From Nephrocerus scutellatus (taxonomy: Eukaryota > Arthropoda > Insecta > Diptera > Pipunculidae), in contig OX352764.1 of NCBI GenBank assembly GCA_947095585.1, positions 8,665,001-8,729,000 on the forward strand: 64,000 nt of DNA. Reading direction: 5' to 3'. Positions 22,047-31,760 of this stretch are shown here, piece after piece. Under the pieces are notes generated by a model. It was not told where the DNA came from, did no database searches, and was given only the letters and a program-made list of their open reading frames with translations. A program made the translations under genes and the position numbers. How positions within the stretch are numbered: the first letter of the stretch is position 1; every line of letters starts with the position of its first letter.

Positions 22047-22430
22047 AGCGTCGAATCGATTGAAAATTCTATTTGGTGGACTACGAAATATAAAAAAAAC
22101 CGAATCACATTTATAATTCAGCAAATTCAGAACCTCAAGCGAATAACCACGACAAGAATAAGCGAAATATCCAACTGGCTAGCCAGCACCAACGGTTGCT
22201 TATATGCAAAAAAAAAAGTCCCCAGTCAGCGAATCCATCATTCTATCTTTGATCCGTCGTGCTGCAATTGTGTTAGCAGTGGAGCAGATAACCAAATTAT
22301 TCAGAACTTAGCCCCTGCAGAACTTAAATCGCAGCTCGTTCGATGGCTTCAGGGATATGACATGGAAATTGACGGTGAGAAAATTCAATTTGCCCAGAGA
22401 CGAACGAACAGCGTTCAAATCGAGTCGTAG
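22047..22430 (+). other. Open reading frame without ATG, possible exon or element fragment
   Basis: A plus-strand frame stays open for 127 codons from after the TAA at 22044 to the TAG at 22428-22430, but its only in-frame ATG is near the end. The second half looks protein-like: FDPSCCNCVSSGADNQ, IIQNLAPAELKSQLVRWLQG and YDMEIDGEKIQFAQRR, with a predicted amphipathic helix around ELKSQLVRWLQ. I do not recognise it. It may be an internal exon, a transposon fragment or chance; no clear splice acceptor was identified. Confidence 0.25.
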
Positions 22431-22693
22431 AAATTTACAAAATCCATACATGCATCAATGGTTGGGTGGATTGAGTTTTGTAAGCAACCGGAATTGATTT
22501 TGATGCTCAACTAAGGGTATAACTAAATGGCGTATAGGGGGTTGAACTTTTGAATAGTTGTTGAAAATTTAAATCTTTGCGAAAAGGTTATTTTCATAAT
22601 AATCATCACTATAAGATTGATGTGATACAGAATGGGCAATTTATTGGTTTGATATTGAATTTTCTAAAAATATTTAATTTAAGGTACTTTAGA

Positions 22694-22725
22694 TGTTACA
22701 TTATATAACATTATGTTATGTAACA
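22694..22725. repeat. Nested AT-rich inverted repeat
   Basis: TGTTACATTATATAACAT-T-ATGTTATGTAACA: outer and inner arms are complementary apart from a small insertion, able to form a hairpin. Confidence 0.6.
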
Positions 22726-23556
22726 GCACTTTGTTACATTGGAACAAAGGAGTTTTAATTGTTGAAAGTTTTTCTAATTTATATACTCAGCTGTACATTC
22801 AACACGTTTAGTACGTCTCAAATTTAATTCTTAGCATTTGGTGAGAGTATTTTTTAAATTATTTACTATTTTTAACCTATGCATTAAAGTAAACTCAGCG
22901 TATTAAAAAATAAAATCTGCTATATTCTATCTAAAGCGTCTTCTCTGATGGCTTGTTGACCGCGTAGCCACTGGTCATAGGCACGTGTATCAGGCGCCAT
23001 AGGATTTCTCAACAGATTTCGGGATTTGCGTTCGACGAAGCTGTGCAAAGTGGTCCGAGTGAATGTTGGCCACTTGAAAGGTGCGAATATCTAGAATACC
23101 AGAGGCATGTCTCCCATGTCACAATGTGATCAATTTAGTTCACGGTATGTTTATCCGGAGACCACTCTAACACTTTCTACTCAGCCTATGCTCATCGGAT
23201 CCAGAATGAGTTCGTTCGTCAGTCTTTTCGCTAAATGTGATAAAATTTTCTTTATTTCGGTTTTTTATTTTTTGGATTACTTAACTAATGTTTACTTATA
23301 ATACTGGTACTTGAAATAAAGTACAGCCTACTGCTGATAACAAAAAAGTTAGTTTATTTTGGACTGATGAATATGGTCTAAATGGCCCGACCCATAGAAT
23401 CCGTCGCGAACGTCAAGTCAGTCAATCTTTCGACGTTGATGTATATGCCGGACAGAGGAGACCTAATGAATAAATTGCCGCACAGATGTCACTTGACACT
23501 TTGACAGATAGAATACATTGTGAAGTGAAGAAATAGAAATTCAAAAAAAATATTTT
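22726..23556. other. No recognisable gene or element
   Basis: Left flank of the Harbinger remnant; the upstream part of the transposase could not be found here. A TA-rich run lies at 23565-23581. Confidence 0.45.
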
Positions 23557-23844
23557 TTGCATTTATATCTATATATATATATTTGCCTGTCCCGAACCAG
23601 GCATGTTATTGAAAATGCATTTGGTATCTTGGTATGTCGGTGGAGGGTTTTGGTTGCTCCTTTAAATATGAGTCCGGAATCTGCTGAAATGGTGGTAAAA
23701 GCAACGGCTTTGTTGCATAATTTCATCAAAATGCATGATGCGAGCTATATTCCTGCAGAGTACGCAGTTCGTTACAATGGCGCAAAGAGACGCCTTGAAA
23801 AAACCAAAGAGAATTTTCTCCAACAACGCCTAAAAAACGCTTGA
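23557..23844 (+). pseudogene. PIF/Harbinger (HARBI1-like) transposase, C-terminal fragment
   Basis: From residue 11 the frame reads LSRTRHVIENAFGILVCRW then RVLVAPLNMSPESAEMVVK and ATALLHNFIKMHDASYIP. This is the end of the DDE_Tnp_4 nuclease domain of Harbinger transposases and the related HARBI1 protein. The third catalytic residue is the Glu of the R..IENAFG motif, and it is present. The preceding two catalytic Asp segments and any N-terminal DNA-binding region are missing. The frame ends with a normal stop at 23842-23844 after a basic tail. Because a 95-codon run is uninterrupted, it could also be a last exon, but no acceptor-joined upstream part was seen. A transposon fragment is more likely. 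Confidence 0.75.
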
Positions 23845-24927
23845 GTCTAGAGCTTAGACTATGTAGAAATGGAATATCAAAAAGTCAAGTCAAGAAGAAT
23901 CATGGTAAGTCTCATCCATCTGCATTCAACGACGAAGCGTAAAGTTAATTTTCAATTTCCAACAGACATTTATTTCCGGTCTCTCGCGTACATGTTGTTA
24001 ATTGAAAGATAAAAATATTTTCCTGGATGAGAATGAACTCTTTGGAGTGTCAATTATTCAATTTTCAATATGTTAGGACTTAAATCAACCCGAAATGAAG
24101 CAATAGCACATGACATACTCGTACAGGCTAATATAAAAGGAAAACTTTCCACTCAACAGCCACTCATTCTAGATACCACTCACCACTCCATTCGAGTTGT
24201 AGCTACAGGAGACACAAGTGCGAAAATACCAATGCATTGCAAATATCTAAACCACTCTCATCGGATTTATACGATGCTCCCCCTTTTAGATCTTAATCCT
24301 CTTACCGTATTGATACAGAGCTGACGCATTGAACTGTAGTCACAGTGAAAACCTCTCAACGGATTATCAAAAAAATTTCATTTCTATCTTTTCATGCGTA
24401 CGTGTTTTTGTGTGTCTCAATGTTTTTAAATGTCTTAAGTGTTTCCGCTTAAATATCTCGCAATGCGATTGAGAGCCTTTCTACTCCCAAGTATGTTTAT
24501 GGATTTTTTTTAGAAAAACATCGCTTTTTGCCCTCCAGTAAACGTTCAAAGGTTCGGATAAAAACTATTTTGTTCTGTATACTACGCTTTCATACATTTT
24601 TAAATGTCCCATTTATTATTTAAATTGAAATGTCTATCCTAAGTGCAGGCTATTTATTTATAGAAGAATCCCAAGTATCAGACTTAGAATGTCAATTCAT
24701 CTCTGATAATGTATGAATGGCGGCATTCGATTTCCTTAGATTGGCGTGTTGACAGCAGGATATTATTTGCAGTATAAGCTTTATAGTCGGCAGAGGGCAA
24801 CGCCATGCTTTTTTGGTTTTGCATAACATTTTAAACGAATGGTAAATACATCAAATTCTAAAAAAATCATAGTTACGTATTCGTCAATGATTTTGCTAAT
24901 GCGCGTATCATACTTAGCATCATCATC
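23845..24927. other. No recognisable gene or element
   Basis: Contains an 84-codon plus frame at 24070-24324 with no recognised family. No repeats matched to other loci. Confidence 0.45.
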
Positions 24928-24970
24928 ACACATGGCTCTACAACCGAGTTCCAGTCCTGGCTTCTGTGGT
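24928..24970 (-). repeat. Minimal family A LINE 3' end
   Basis: CATCATCATCACACATGGCTCTACAACCGAGTTCCAGTCCTGG on the plus strand. Its complement matches the last roughly 40 bases of family A at 34730-34776 (GGCTGTAGAGCCA followed by ATGATGATG). A heavily 5'-truncated insertion. Confidence 0.6.
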
Positions 24971-25042
24971 AATAATTCATATGCATGGAAATACCTCTTG
25001 GGACAATCTTATTTTAAAGGGACTATCCCGGTTATTCAGTTT

Positions 25043-25300
25043 TCCTTTTTTAAGTTCTCTATATTACCTTCGCGTAACCGTGGCTGCCTGGCTGGTTGGC
25101 TGGCTGGCTGGTCAGAACTTGTGATCAATTTTTAACCACTTCCCAAAGCCAAATTTTATTGAAATGTGTATCTCCGATGGACACACTTTTTTAATAGTTT
25201 TGAAGCGGGGGCCGAGGGGTGCCCATATAATTGTTTATAAAAATTAACCCGATTTTCTTCAAATTTTAAGCACTTAGGTATCACTGATGGACAAAACCTT
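25043..25300 (+). repeat. Dispersed repeat family R, copy 2, left part
   Basis: Starts AAGTTCTCTATATTACCTTCGCG. Then a CTGG/TTGG microsatellite (25084-25112), GTGATCAATTTTTAACCACTTCC, AAATTTTATTGAAATGTGTATCTCCGATGG and a GAAGCGGGGGCCGAGG monomer. Then AACCCGATTTTCTTCAAATTTT, the start of the next monomer, breaking off near 25300 where the family B LINE begins. The array resumes at 26136. Confidence 0.75.
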
Positions 25301-26135
25301 CCGCGGCTTCCTTGTGCGAGCGATAGCTTCGTAATATCGTCCGCTGGCTTTCTCAAAGTGTGGCCAATCCAGCTTCATTTTCGTCGTCTGATGGTTATCG
25401 CGATTGCTTCCTGCTGCGTTACTCTCTTCACAAGTCTTGATTGATGATAATGTCCGGCCATCTTATTCTCAGTATCCTCCTTGAGCACTATACAAGAGTA
25501 CTGAGAGATCGTTAGATCTTAAGATCGTTAGCTTCAGATTCCGGGAGATTTGCGAGGAGTTCCAGATATTATTTAGCATACTATAGAAGTGTCGCACCTT
25601 GTTTACACGAGAACACACATCCGAGTCAGCACCACCATTTTTGACATCCAGCAGCCCAAATAACAAAACTTATCGACTTCCTCTATCTGATGTCCGCCAA
25701 TCGAGAGACCACATGTTCCACTAGCGTTAATGCGAAGTAGTTTTGTTCTTGAGACGTTAACTTTTAAGCCCACTTTGTTAGCGTTGAGTTCTTGTGAGTT
25801 TAATTTTCGCTCTATGTCACCTAGCGATTGTGATCGGAGACGGATATCATCGGGATAGTCCAGGTCTTCTAGGCGGTGAAAAAAATTCCATGGCAAATCC
25901 GATGGAGTATGGGTTACTATTTTCATCACCCAGTCGATGACAATTGTGAAAAGCAATGGTGAGAGAGTGCAACCTTGCTTGACTCCCAAGTAGATGTTGA
26001 AAGGTTAGCCAAGATGACCGTTATAAATGTCGCGGCTCGCGGTACAGCTCCATAATGATGTTAATGAGTTTTCCGGAACACCATAGCTAGACAAAATCTG
26101 CCACATCATGTTTCGGCCCACGCTATCAAAAGCGC
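25301..26135 (-). pseudogene. Family B LINE RT, nearly continuous core
   Basis: The minus strand reads FKRAFDSVGRNMMWQILSSY (box A with catalytic Asp, about 26060-26135), GVPENS, NGHLG, then a 128-codon open frame with MGVKQGCTLSPLLFTIVIDW (RT box), LEDLDYPDDIRLRSQSL and VGLKVNVSRTKLLRI. After that come QIEEVDKFCYLGCW (YLGS block), NGGADSDVCSRVNKVRHFYS and finally KLDWPHFEKASG or WIGHTLRKPADDITKLS near 25300-25390. The active site reads YPDD, so the first residue after Y is changed (A to P). Frameshifts near 25640 and 26000. Flanked by family R monomers on both sides. Confidence 0.8.
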
Positions 26136-26410
26136 GTTTAAATTTTTTAAAAATTAGCCCGATTTTCTTCAAATTTTCAACACATGTGTCTCTCCGACGA
26201 AAACAGCAACTATTGAAATCAGGAAGTGATCGGGCCACAAGGTCGGGGGCTCCCATACAAATTTCTAACACATGTGTATCTCCGGTGACAACAGTTTTTG
26301 TGAAAATTTTGAAGTAAAGGGGCTCTAATATTCATTTTTTTTAAAATTAACCCGGCTCAAACATTGCTCACATATGTAGCTCCTTTTAAAAAATTTACAT
26401 GAAAAATTTT
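26136..26410 (+). repeat. Dispersed repeat family R, copy 2, right part (about two monomers)
   Basis: AGCCCGATTTTCTTCAAATTTTC, ACACATGTGTCTCTCCGACG, GTGATCGGGCCACAAGGTCG and GCTCCCATACAAATTTC. Then the cycle repeats from ACACATGTGTATCTCCGGTGACAAC to TTAACCCGGCTC and CACATATGTAGCTCC. Continues the array interrupted at 25300. Confidence 0.75.
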
Positions 26411-27396
26411 AAATTTTGTGGGTTGTGTTTTTGATTGTTGAAAAATTACTGGCACCAACCACATGGTGGTGCAATCGCACTTCCACGAATTAGAAAAGAA
26501 CAGAAACAATTCCTCCAAGTCTTTCACTTCTATTATCCTTATCCTTAACATTTTCTTTTCTAAGTTACAAGAGAATTAATTACTTCACAACTTTTATTTA
26601 AAAGCGCGACTACTTTCTCAAAATGAAATTGGAATTGAATGGGAAAACTTTTTCTTCGGTTTTCATTGTTCTAATCAATTCCATTTGGGCGCATTGTTCG
26701 ACGGTGGAACTCAGTCGTATTTGAATCGGAGTTTTTTCGAAATTTTTTCATCTTCTTTTTCGAACAGTTTACAAATTGATTTTATAAGAATTACATATAA
26801 TTTGAATAATAACGGTGGAAAAAAGTGTTATACGTTAAAAAAACAAACTCAACCAAAGATAAAGTGGCTTTCTTAAAAAACTTGAAATTAGGTTATCATC
26901 GTCACACTAAGTTAGGGAAAAGTTTAGATGAAATTAGTCGTCATACTTGAAGGAATTAAAATTTGGATATCAAGGGAAAAAGCTGAAAGGATACAGCAGA
27001 AGAGTAAATTATTTGATTTTTTATTAATTATTGAATTTCCTCAATAATCTATTTTCAAAAAAAAAAGTAGAAGATGAGGTGAAAATGTGAAAGAGTATCT
27101 TATTACGAAACATAATTACGAAAAAAAGGAATTCATCCAAATGAAAAAGTCATAAGGACATTTGAAAATTTCTCAGGAAATCAGGAGATAGATAGAAGAA
27201 AAGGAGAAGGTTGAGGAAAACCGCGAAACCGCTGATCATATGAAACACCCGCACTAAGAAAACACCTGTCGGAAAACAACATAGCATCACATCTTTGTTG
27301 TGCGAATGTAAAATATCCCCAGATCCCCAGCAAACTATCTGCTAAAATAACCAGGATGATGGCAGAGTATTATGTGTGTATCTCATATAATATTCC
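26411..27396. other. No recognisable gene or element
   Basis: AT-rich with many A runs (26870-27060); no domains. Confidence 0.5.
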
Positions 27397-27792
27397 ATGG
27401 AACAGTTTTCCATCAAGCAAAGCCTATCCTGGATCTTATTCCGTCCATCAGTTCAGTGTGGAACGGAACTAACGTCAAAATACGTAACAAATACCGAACT
27501 CTATTCGCCAAAAAAATCTTTATGCTTTTTTTTTATGTTTATCTCTCCAAAGCACTGCAAAGCGGCGCGGTTCACTTTTAGGATGGCGTCGCTTATAGCG
27601 GAAATTCCATCACCTGTACTCAAAGAAATCGCGCAACGCAAGCTCACCGCTGCACCAATTTTCGCTAACTACCGTCGAATAAATTATGAGCCGCAAGTCG
27701 GTGCACGAGTCCTTCATAAATATTTAAATTCCCTATACATATACACCTCTATACACATAAGATACGAGGAGAACAGGACCGGGACCAAATAG
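27397..27792 (+). CDS. Unknown 131-codon open frame (doubtful)
   Basis: The 3' half, from an internal ATG at 27583, lies in a locally GC-richer patch and reads MASLIAEIPSPVLKEIAQRK, LTAAPIFANYRRINYEPQVG. I recognise no family. No signal peptide in the internal form. The neighbourhood has no other gene. It could be a 5' exon, an element fragment or chance. Confidence 0.2.
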   Translation: MEQFSIKQSLSWILFRPSVQCGTELTSKYVTNTELYSPKKSLCFFFMFISPKHCKAARFTFRMASLIAEIPSPVLKEIAQRKLTAAPIFANYRRINYEPQVGARVLHKYLNSLYIYTSIHIRYEENRTGTK

Positions 27793-28383
27793 GATGACGA
27801 TTCATTAGATACACGCCGTAGGCGTGTGTTTGTGTAACATTAGAAAAGCATCAAAGGAATGAGCAACCAAAATACGTGATGATATGCTTTTGTGGTTGTG
27901 TTTGTGTTGGTTGGGATGGTAGGAATTTCAAGTCGGTAGGCGAACACATTTTTCACATTGGAGCTCTAGTATTGTGCATTGCAAATTAATTTATGAAGGA
28001 AACCAACAACGAAAATCCCAGTAGGCTTTGTAAAACCGCTAGTTCAAGGGGAATTTTCTTGAACATGACATCAGCATTAAGAATTTATAATAATTTAAAC
28101 AAATATAGCCTATATTGAGTCAAGCGATGTGATGTTCTTCCTTACTACTTCCTAATTGACATTTTATGGGAGGCTTTCTTGCATCTACGAAAGGTGGTAG
28201 AACGTGTCTTTGTGTTTCCGAGTCACTCTAAAAATGATCTAACACTTTGAGGCAAAATGAGTTTATTTAAACCCAGATCTTACTGAACACCAACAAATGG
28301 TAAAAAGGGTAAAGAATGCCGCGCAAAGTAATGAAAAGGAACTTAAACCATTATTATGACTTTGTGGCAAACGTAATTCAAAG
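27793..28383. other. No recognisable feature
   Basis: Left flank of the R1-clade relic; upstream RT boxes were not found, so the element is 5'-truncated or decayed here. Confidence 0.45.
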
Positions 28384-29374
28384 GTGTTCCGCCGTATTAT
28401 TTCATTTACACACGGATACGCTGATGACATAGCTATAGTGGTTGTTGCTAACACACTTGTGGAGGTTACGCATAAATGTGATGAAATGATTCGGTATGTC
28501 AGAGATTGGCTGAATGAAGCCGGGTTAGTGCTAGAGGATCACAAAAGCGAAGCTGTACTCATAAGTAGCAGGAAAAAGGTGAAAAGTGTGATAATCCGAG
28601 TCGGTGGATATAGCATCACATCGAGCTCACATGAAAAATAACTCGGAGTCCTTCTGGGTCACAAGGTCAATTTCAAGGAGCATCTGAGATATGCCAGTGA
28701 AAGGCATCGCGTTCAGTGATAGCTCTTGCGAGGATATTGCCCAATGCTGGTGGGCCTAATCAGCCGATAATAAAACTGCTAGAGGGTCAATACCTCGATA
28801 TTAATGTATGCGGTGCCTGGCGATTTCTTGCGCCAGCTACATGAAAAGAGTAACAGCAACACACAGACTGCCGTCGCAATGCTGTGCATTCCGGACGGTC
28901 TCCACCGATCCAGCAGGAGTAGTAGCAAATAAGATGCCAGTTAACATCATGCCAATAGAAGCAGCGGCAGTGAGAGACCTCACGTACCAACAATGGAGTG
29001 GAGGTCAGCGAACAAGAGACGACGTTCGAAAACGTAGCGAAATAGAGTGGCAGCGAATAGAGTGCATCTACAAAAGCCCGATGGACTCATACGCTAATTC
29101 CAGACATCCAAGTGTGGGTTTGTTCTTGTCGGGGCATCTTCACAAATTTAAGCACGCGTACGAGCTATTCTGTCTTCACCGCAAGAGCAGTGTAGTGAAT
29201 GAAGAACACGTACTGCAAGAGTGCGCGAGATTTAATGACAGGAGGAGTCTGCTTGAACAGCTACTTGGAGAGAAAGTCAGTCCGGCTGGCCCCATTCAAG
29301 CAATGGTGAGCATCGAAGTAGCCTGGAACGTGATCAACGAGGTCATAGTCAGCGTGATGCTGCAACTTCGATGA
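28384..29374 (+). pseudogene. R1-clade LINE: RT active site to C-terminal zinc knuckle
   Basis: The first open segment (to 28641) holds THGYADDIAIVVVANTLVEV (active-site YADD intact), VRDWLNEAGLVLEDHKSEAV and IIRVGGYSITSS. After one stop it continues LGVLLGHKVNFKEHLRYASE, the classic R1 thumb start, and frameshifted LARILPNAGG. The second open frame (28808-29374) carries the C-terminal region, from CAFRTVSTDPAGVVANKMPV to GLFLSGHLHKFKHAYELFC, HRKSSVVNEEHVLQECARF and VAWNVINEVIVSVML. This is the decayed C-terminal zinc knuckle and end of R1-clade ORF2. R1 elements usually insert at one site in 28S rDNA, but no rDNA is visible here. Confidence 0.8.
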
Positions 29375-30454
29375 GATGAAAAGGCTGCAAAAAGGACAGG
29401 GCTTTTTTAGGCTAAAGAGGAAACCTACCCTGTGAAGGAATGTCTTACTTGTAGTACCGCAGGGAGTAAACAGGCCAACAACAGAATAGGGGCCGGTTTA
29501 AGTCAGTAAAAATCTGAGAGAAGCCCATGTTAATGCTAACGGTACACATGGGTATTCTTATAAAAGATTTCCAATCGCCTCAAAAAAACACGCACACGGA
29601 CACACACAAACCGTCTAGAATTAGCCGACCACAAAACGGAAGCAATCTTCGGTAAAGGGTGGAATACATAAACATATGAATTGGTAACTAGACTATTAGA
29701 TTAAAGGATTCTTTCAATGTTGACAATAGACTCTGTTTTAAAATACATGTAGACTACTTGAGAAAATGGGCTTCTCAGATGCAGGTAGCATTATCTCGGA
29801 TTTTACAAACCGTCGGAGGACCAGGGTATCCAAGGAGGATTCTAATGTCAAGAGTAGTCAACCCAGTCCTCCTTTAAGAAAAGGCCACTTCAATGCTATC
29901 GTAAGTATCTTCATCGATTTGGAGACAGTGGGCAAGCGGACGGAAGTGTGCGGATTCATAACGAACTTGCAAAATGAGCTGCGAAAAACCGAAAAAAAGA
30001 CGATCATGTAGAAATGTAGAAGGCATAGAACAACCTGCTAACCAGCCCCGCGATGTAATATCTAATGGCAGTTCCGTGGGGTTAGTGATGGAAGTGTGTT
30101 AGGGGGGTTTAGTACGTACTCGTATTTCTGTCTCGAATACTCTGGCTTATGAACCGTACATGCTAGAATCCAGGGATGACTCTACTAGTATTTAGGAAGA
30201 TTCGCTCCTTTGGAACAGCAAAAAAAACACAAACAACAGCCATATAACAATAACACAAAAACCAAAATATATTCACGGAAACACCGTCCTTCTAACATGT
30301 TAGTGCTTCGCATGTTTATGGTGGCATTTCGTAGAGTTTTTTGTATTTTTGTCACACTGAAAATAAAGGATACTTTCGATTGTGACGGGCGTCGCGTTTC
30401 GCGTTTGCCGTGTGATGGTTAGAATTGCCGCCATTTTCTCGTTTTTGAGGTCCT
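29375..30454. other. LINE 3' flank, otherwise no recognisable feature
   Basis: 29375-29560 is probably the 3' UTR of the R1-clade relic. An ACAC-rich patch lies at 29587-29610. The 81-codon plus frame at 29766-30011 has no recognised family and a Ser/Lys/Arg-rich start. Confidence 0.4.
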
Positions 30455-30575
30455 TTTTAACCTTCATTCGCACGACCTAGATGGCTGAAATTTTGTGAGC
30501 AGCTCAATGTCAGGGCCAATCTTGATATCCCGCATGTGACGCGTGTTGCGCGTTGCGTTTGATGCGTGGAAAAAA
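30455..30575. repeat. Repeat T, diverged copy
   Basis: ACGACCTAGATGGCTGAAATTTTGTG followed by TATCCCGCATGTGACGCGTGTTGCGCG and TGATGCGTG parallels 11540-11640 (ACATGACCTAGAGAGCTGAAATG, ATTCCGCGTGTAACGCGTGTGTCGCG). No coding capacity. Confidence 0.65.
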
Positions 30576-30585
30576 TAAAATACTA

Positions 30586-30645
30586 TGAAATAGGCCCGAC
30601 CTCAAAAACAGATATTTTGGCGATTATTAACAAATAATAAAAGAC
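30586..30645. repeat. Repeat U, copy 1
   Basis: TGAAATAGGCCCGACC, then ACAGATATTTTGGCGATTATT and AACAAATAATA; closely similar to 63614-63665. Includes a small inverted repeat ATTATT/AATAAT. Confidence 0.65.
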
Positions 30646-31254
30646 TGTGTGGGATGTGTCGATGTAAACATAAAAACGAAATACGAAGGTAGTATTTCCG
30701 CTTTAATTAAGGATATGCTCCTCCTAAGGAGCTATATTAGTTTGTTTGGGTTTTTATTTTCTTTTTATAATACTTTAAATTAATTAATAAATATTAAAGA
30801 ATTGAAAATTTCCGATTTATTTAACAACAAACAAAAAAAATTAAGTTATTATCGTTTTGTATTTAATTTGTTAATTTTCATTGTTCTTTGTATTATTTTA
30901 GTCTGATAAGTACACTACGTATAAACCAGCCGATGACGCACCCTATACAATTGATTACCATCTGATTTAATAAAAAATAAAGCATACCTTTGTGCGTATG
31001 TAATTTTTTTATTCAATCCAGTAAGTATGCTAACATTATTTTGTTTAGAAAACGAATGGGTTATGAATCTCGAAAAACCAACAAGGAACCTAGACTCCGT
31101 TCCACTTCTATAAGGACATGTATATTAATTCAGTTTTAAGCGTATTAACAAAAATTATGATACTTATTTTTAAAGATGCAGTAATATTTAAATAAATAAA
31201 TAAATAAAAGAAGGTACCCAATTTTTTATGATTAAAATAATAGTTGTCTACTAA
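30646..31254. other. No recognisable feature
   Basis: Very AT-rich; no frames or repeats of note. Confidence 0.5.
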
Positions 31255-31384
31255 TAGGCAGCTTTATAAAGAGTTTCCAATATCTTGGAAGTATTGTCTC
31301 GAGTGAAGGTGGAACCGAACAGAACATTGTCAACCGGCATCGGCAATGCAATATCTGGCGACAAAACAGATCTAGCCCAAGCTA
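31255..31384 (+). pseudogene. Family B-type LINE RT fragment (YLGS block)
   Basis: One frame reads GSFIKSFQYLGSIVSSEGGT followed by EQNIVNRHRQCN. This is the YLGS block after the RT active site and the start of the following helix. Only about 40 codons remain before the sequence switches to a different LINE at about 31385. Confidence 0.6.
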
Positions 31385-31760
31385 GATCCGAAACGCTCCA
31401 AGTGTTTGATCTCCCAAAAAAGACTGTACATCGGTGCTACTAAAGGTATCATTACGGGATACTGTCTCATAGGCAAACATGCAGAGAGGCTTGGCGGCTT
31501 CTCGAACGACTTCTGCAGAAGCTACATGGACGAAGAGGAGGAGGAGATCATTCTCAATCTTCTCTGTACGTTCTCTGTAGGCTTCATCTAGAAGCTTTCT
31601 TTTACAACAGGCTTAATGATCTAATAGATACGGAAATTAGTCGTATCTTGCGCTTCTTACTAAGCTCCAACTGGTTCAACAAGTAGGTGAGAAAATTTTT
31701 GCTAGATCCACGCCGTATCACAAAGGACAAGTGCTGGTCTACCTATCTACCTTAACCTAA
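31385..31760 (+). pseudogene. LOA-like LINE C-terminal end and 3' tail
   Basis: A 61-codon frame reads TGYCLIGKHAERLGGFSNDF then CRSYMDEEEEEIILNLLCTF. This is the C-terminal region of LOA/Jockey-type LINE ORF2, whose intact form CRSC..EEE.E...HLLC..CP is a zinc knuckle; here the second Cys is Tyr and the His is Asn. The frame continues as GLMI..IRKLVVSC or IDTEISRILRFLLSSNWFN and the stop. A CTACCTATCTACC tail follows at about 31740-31753. Same family as 19085-20140. Confidence 0.7.
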
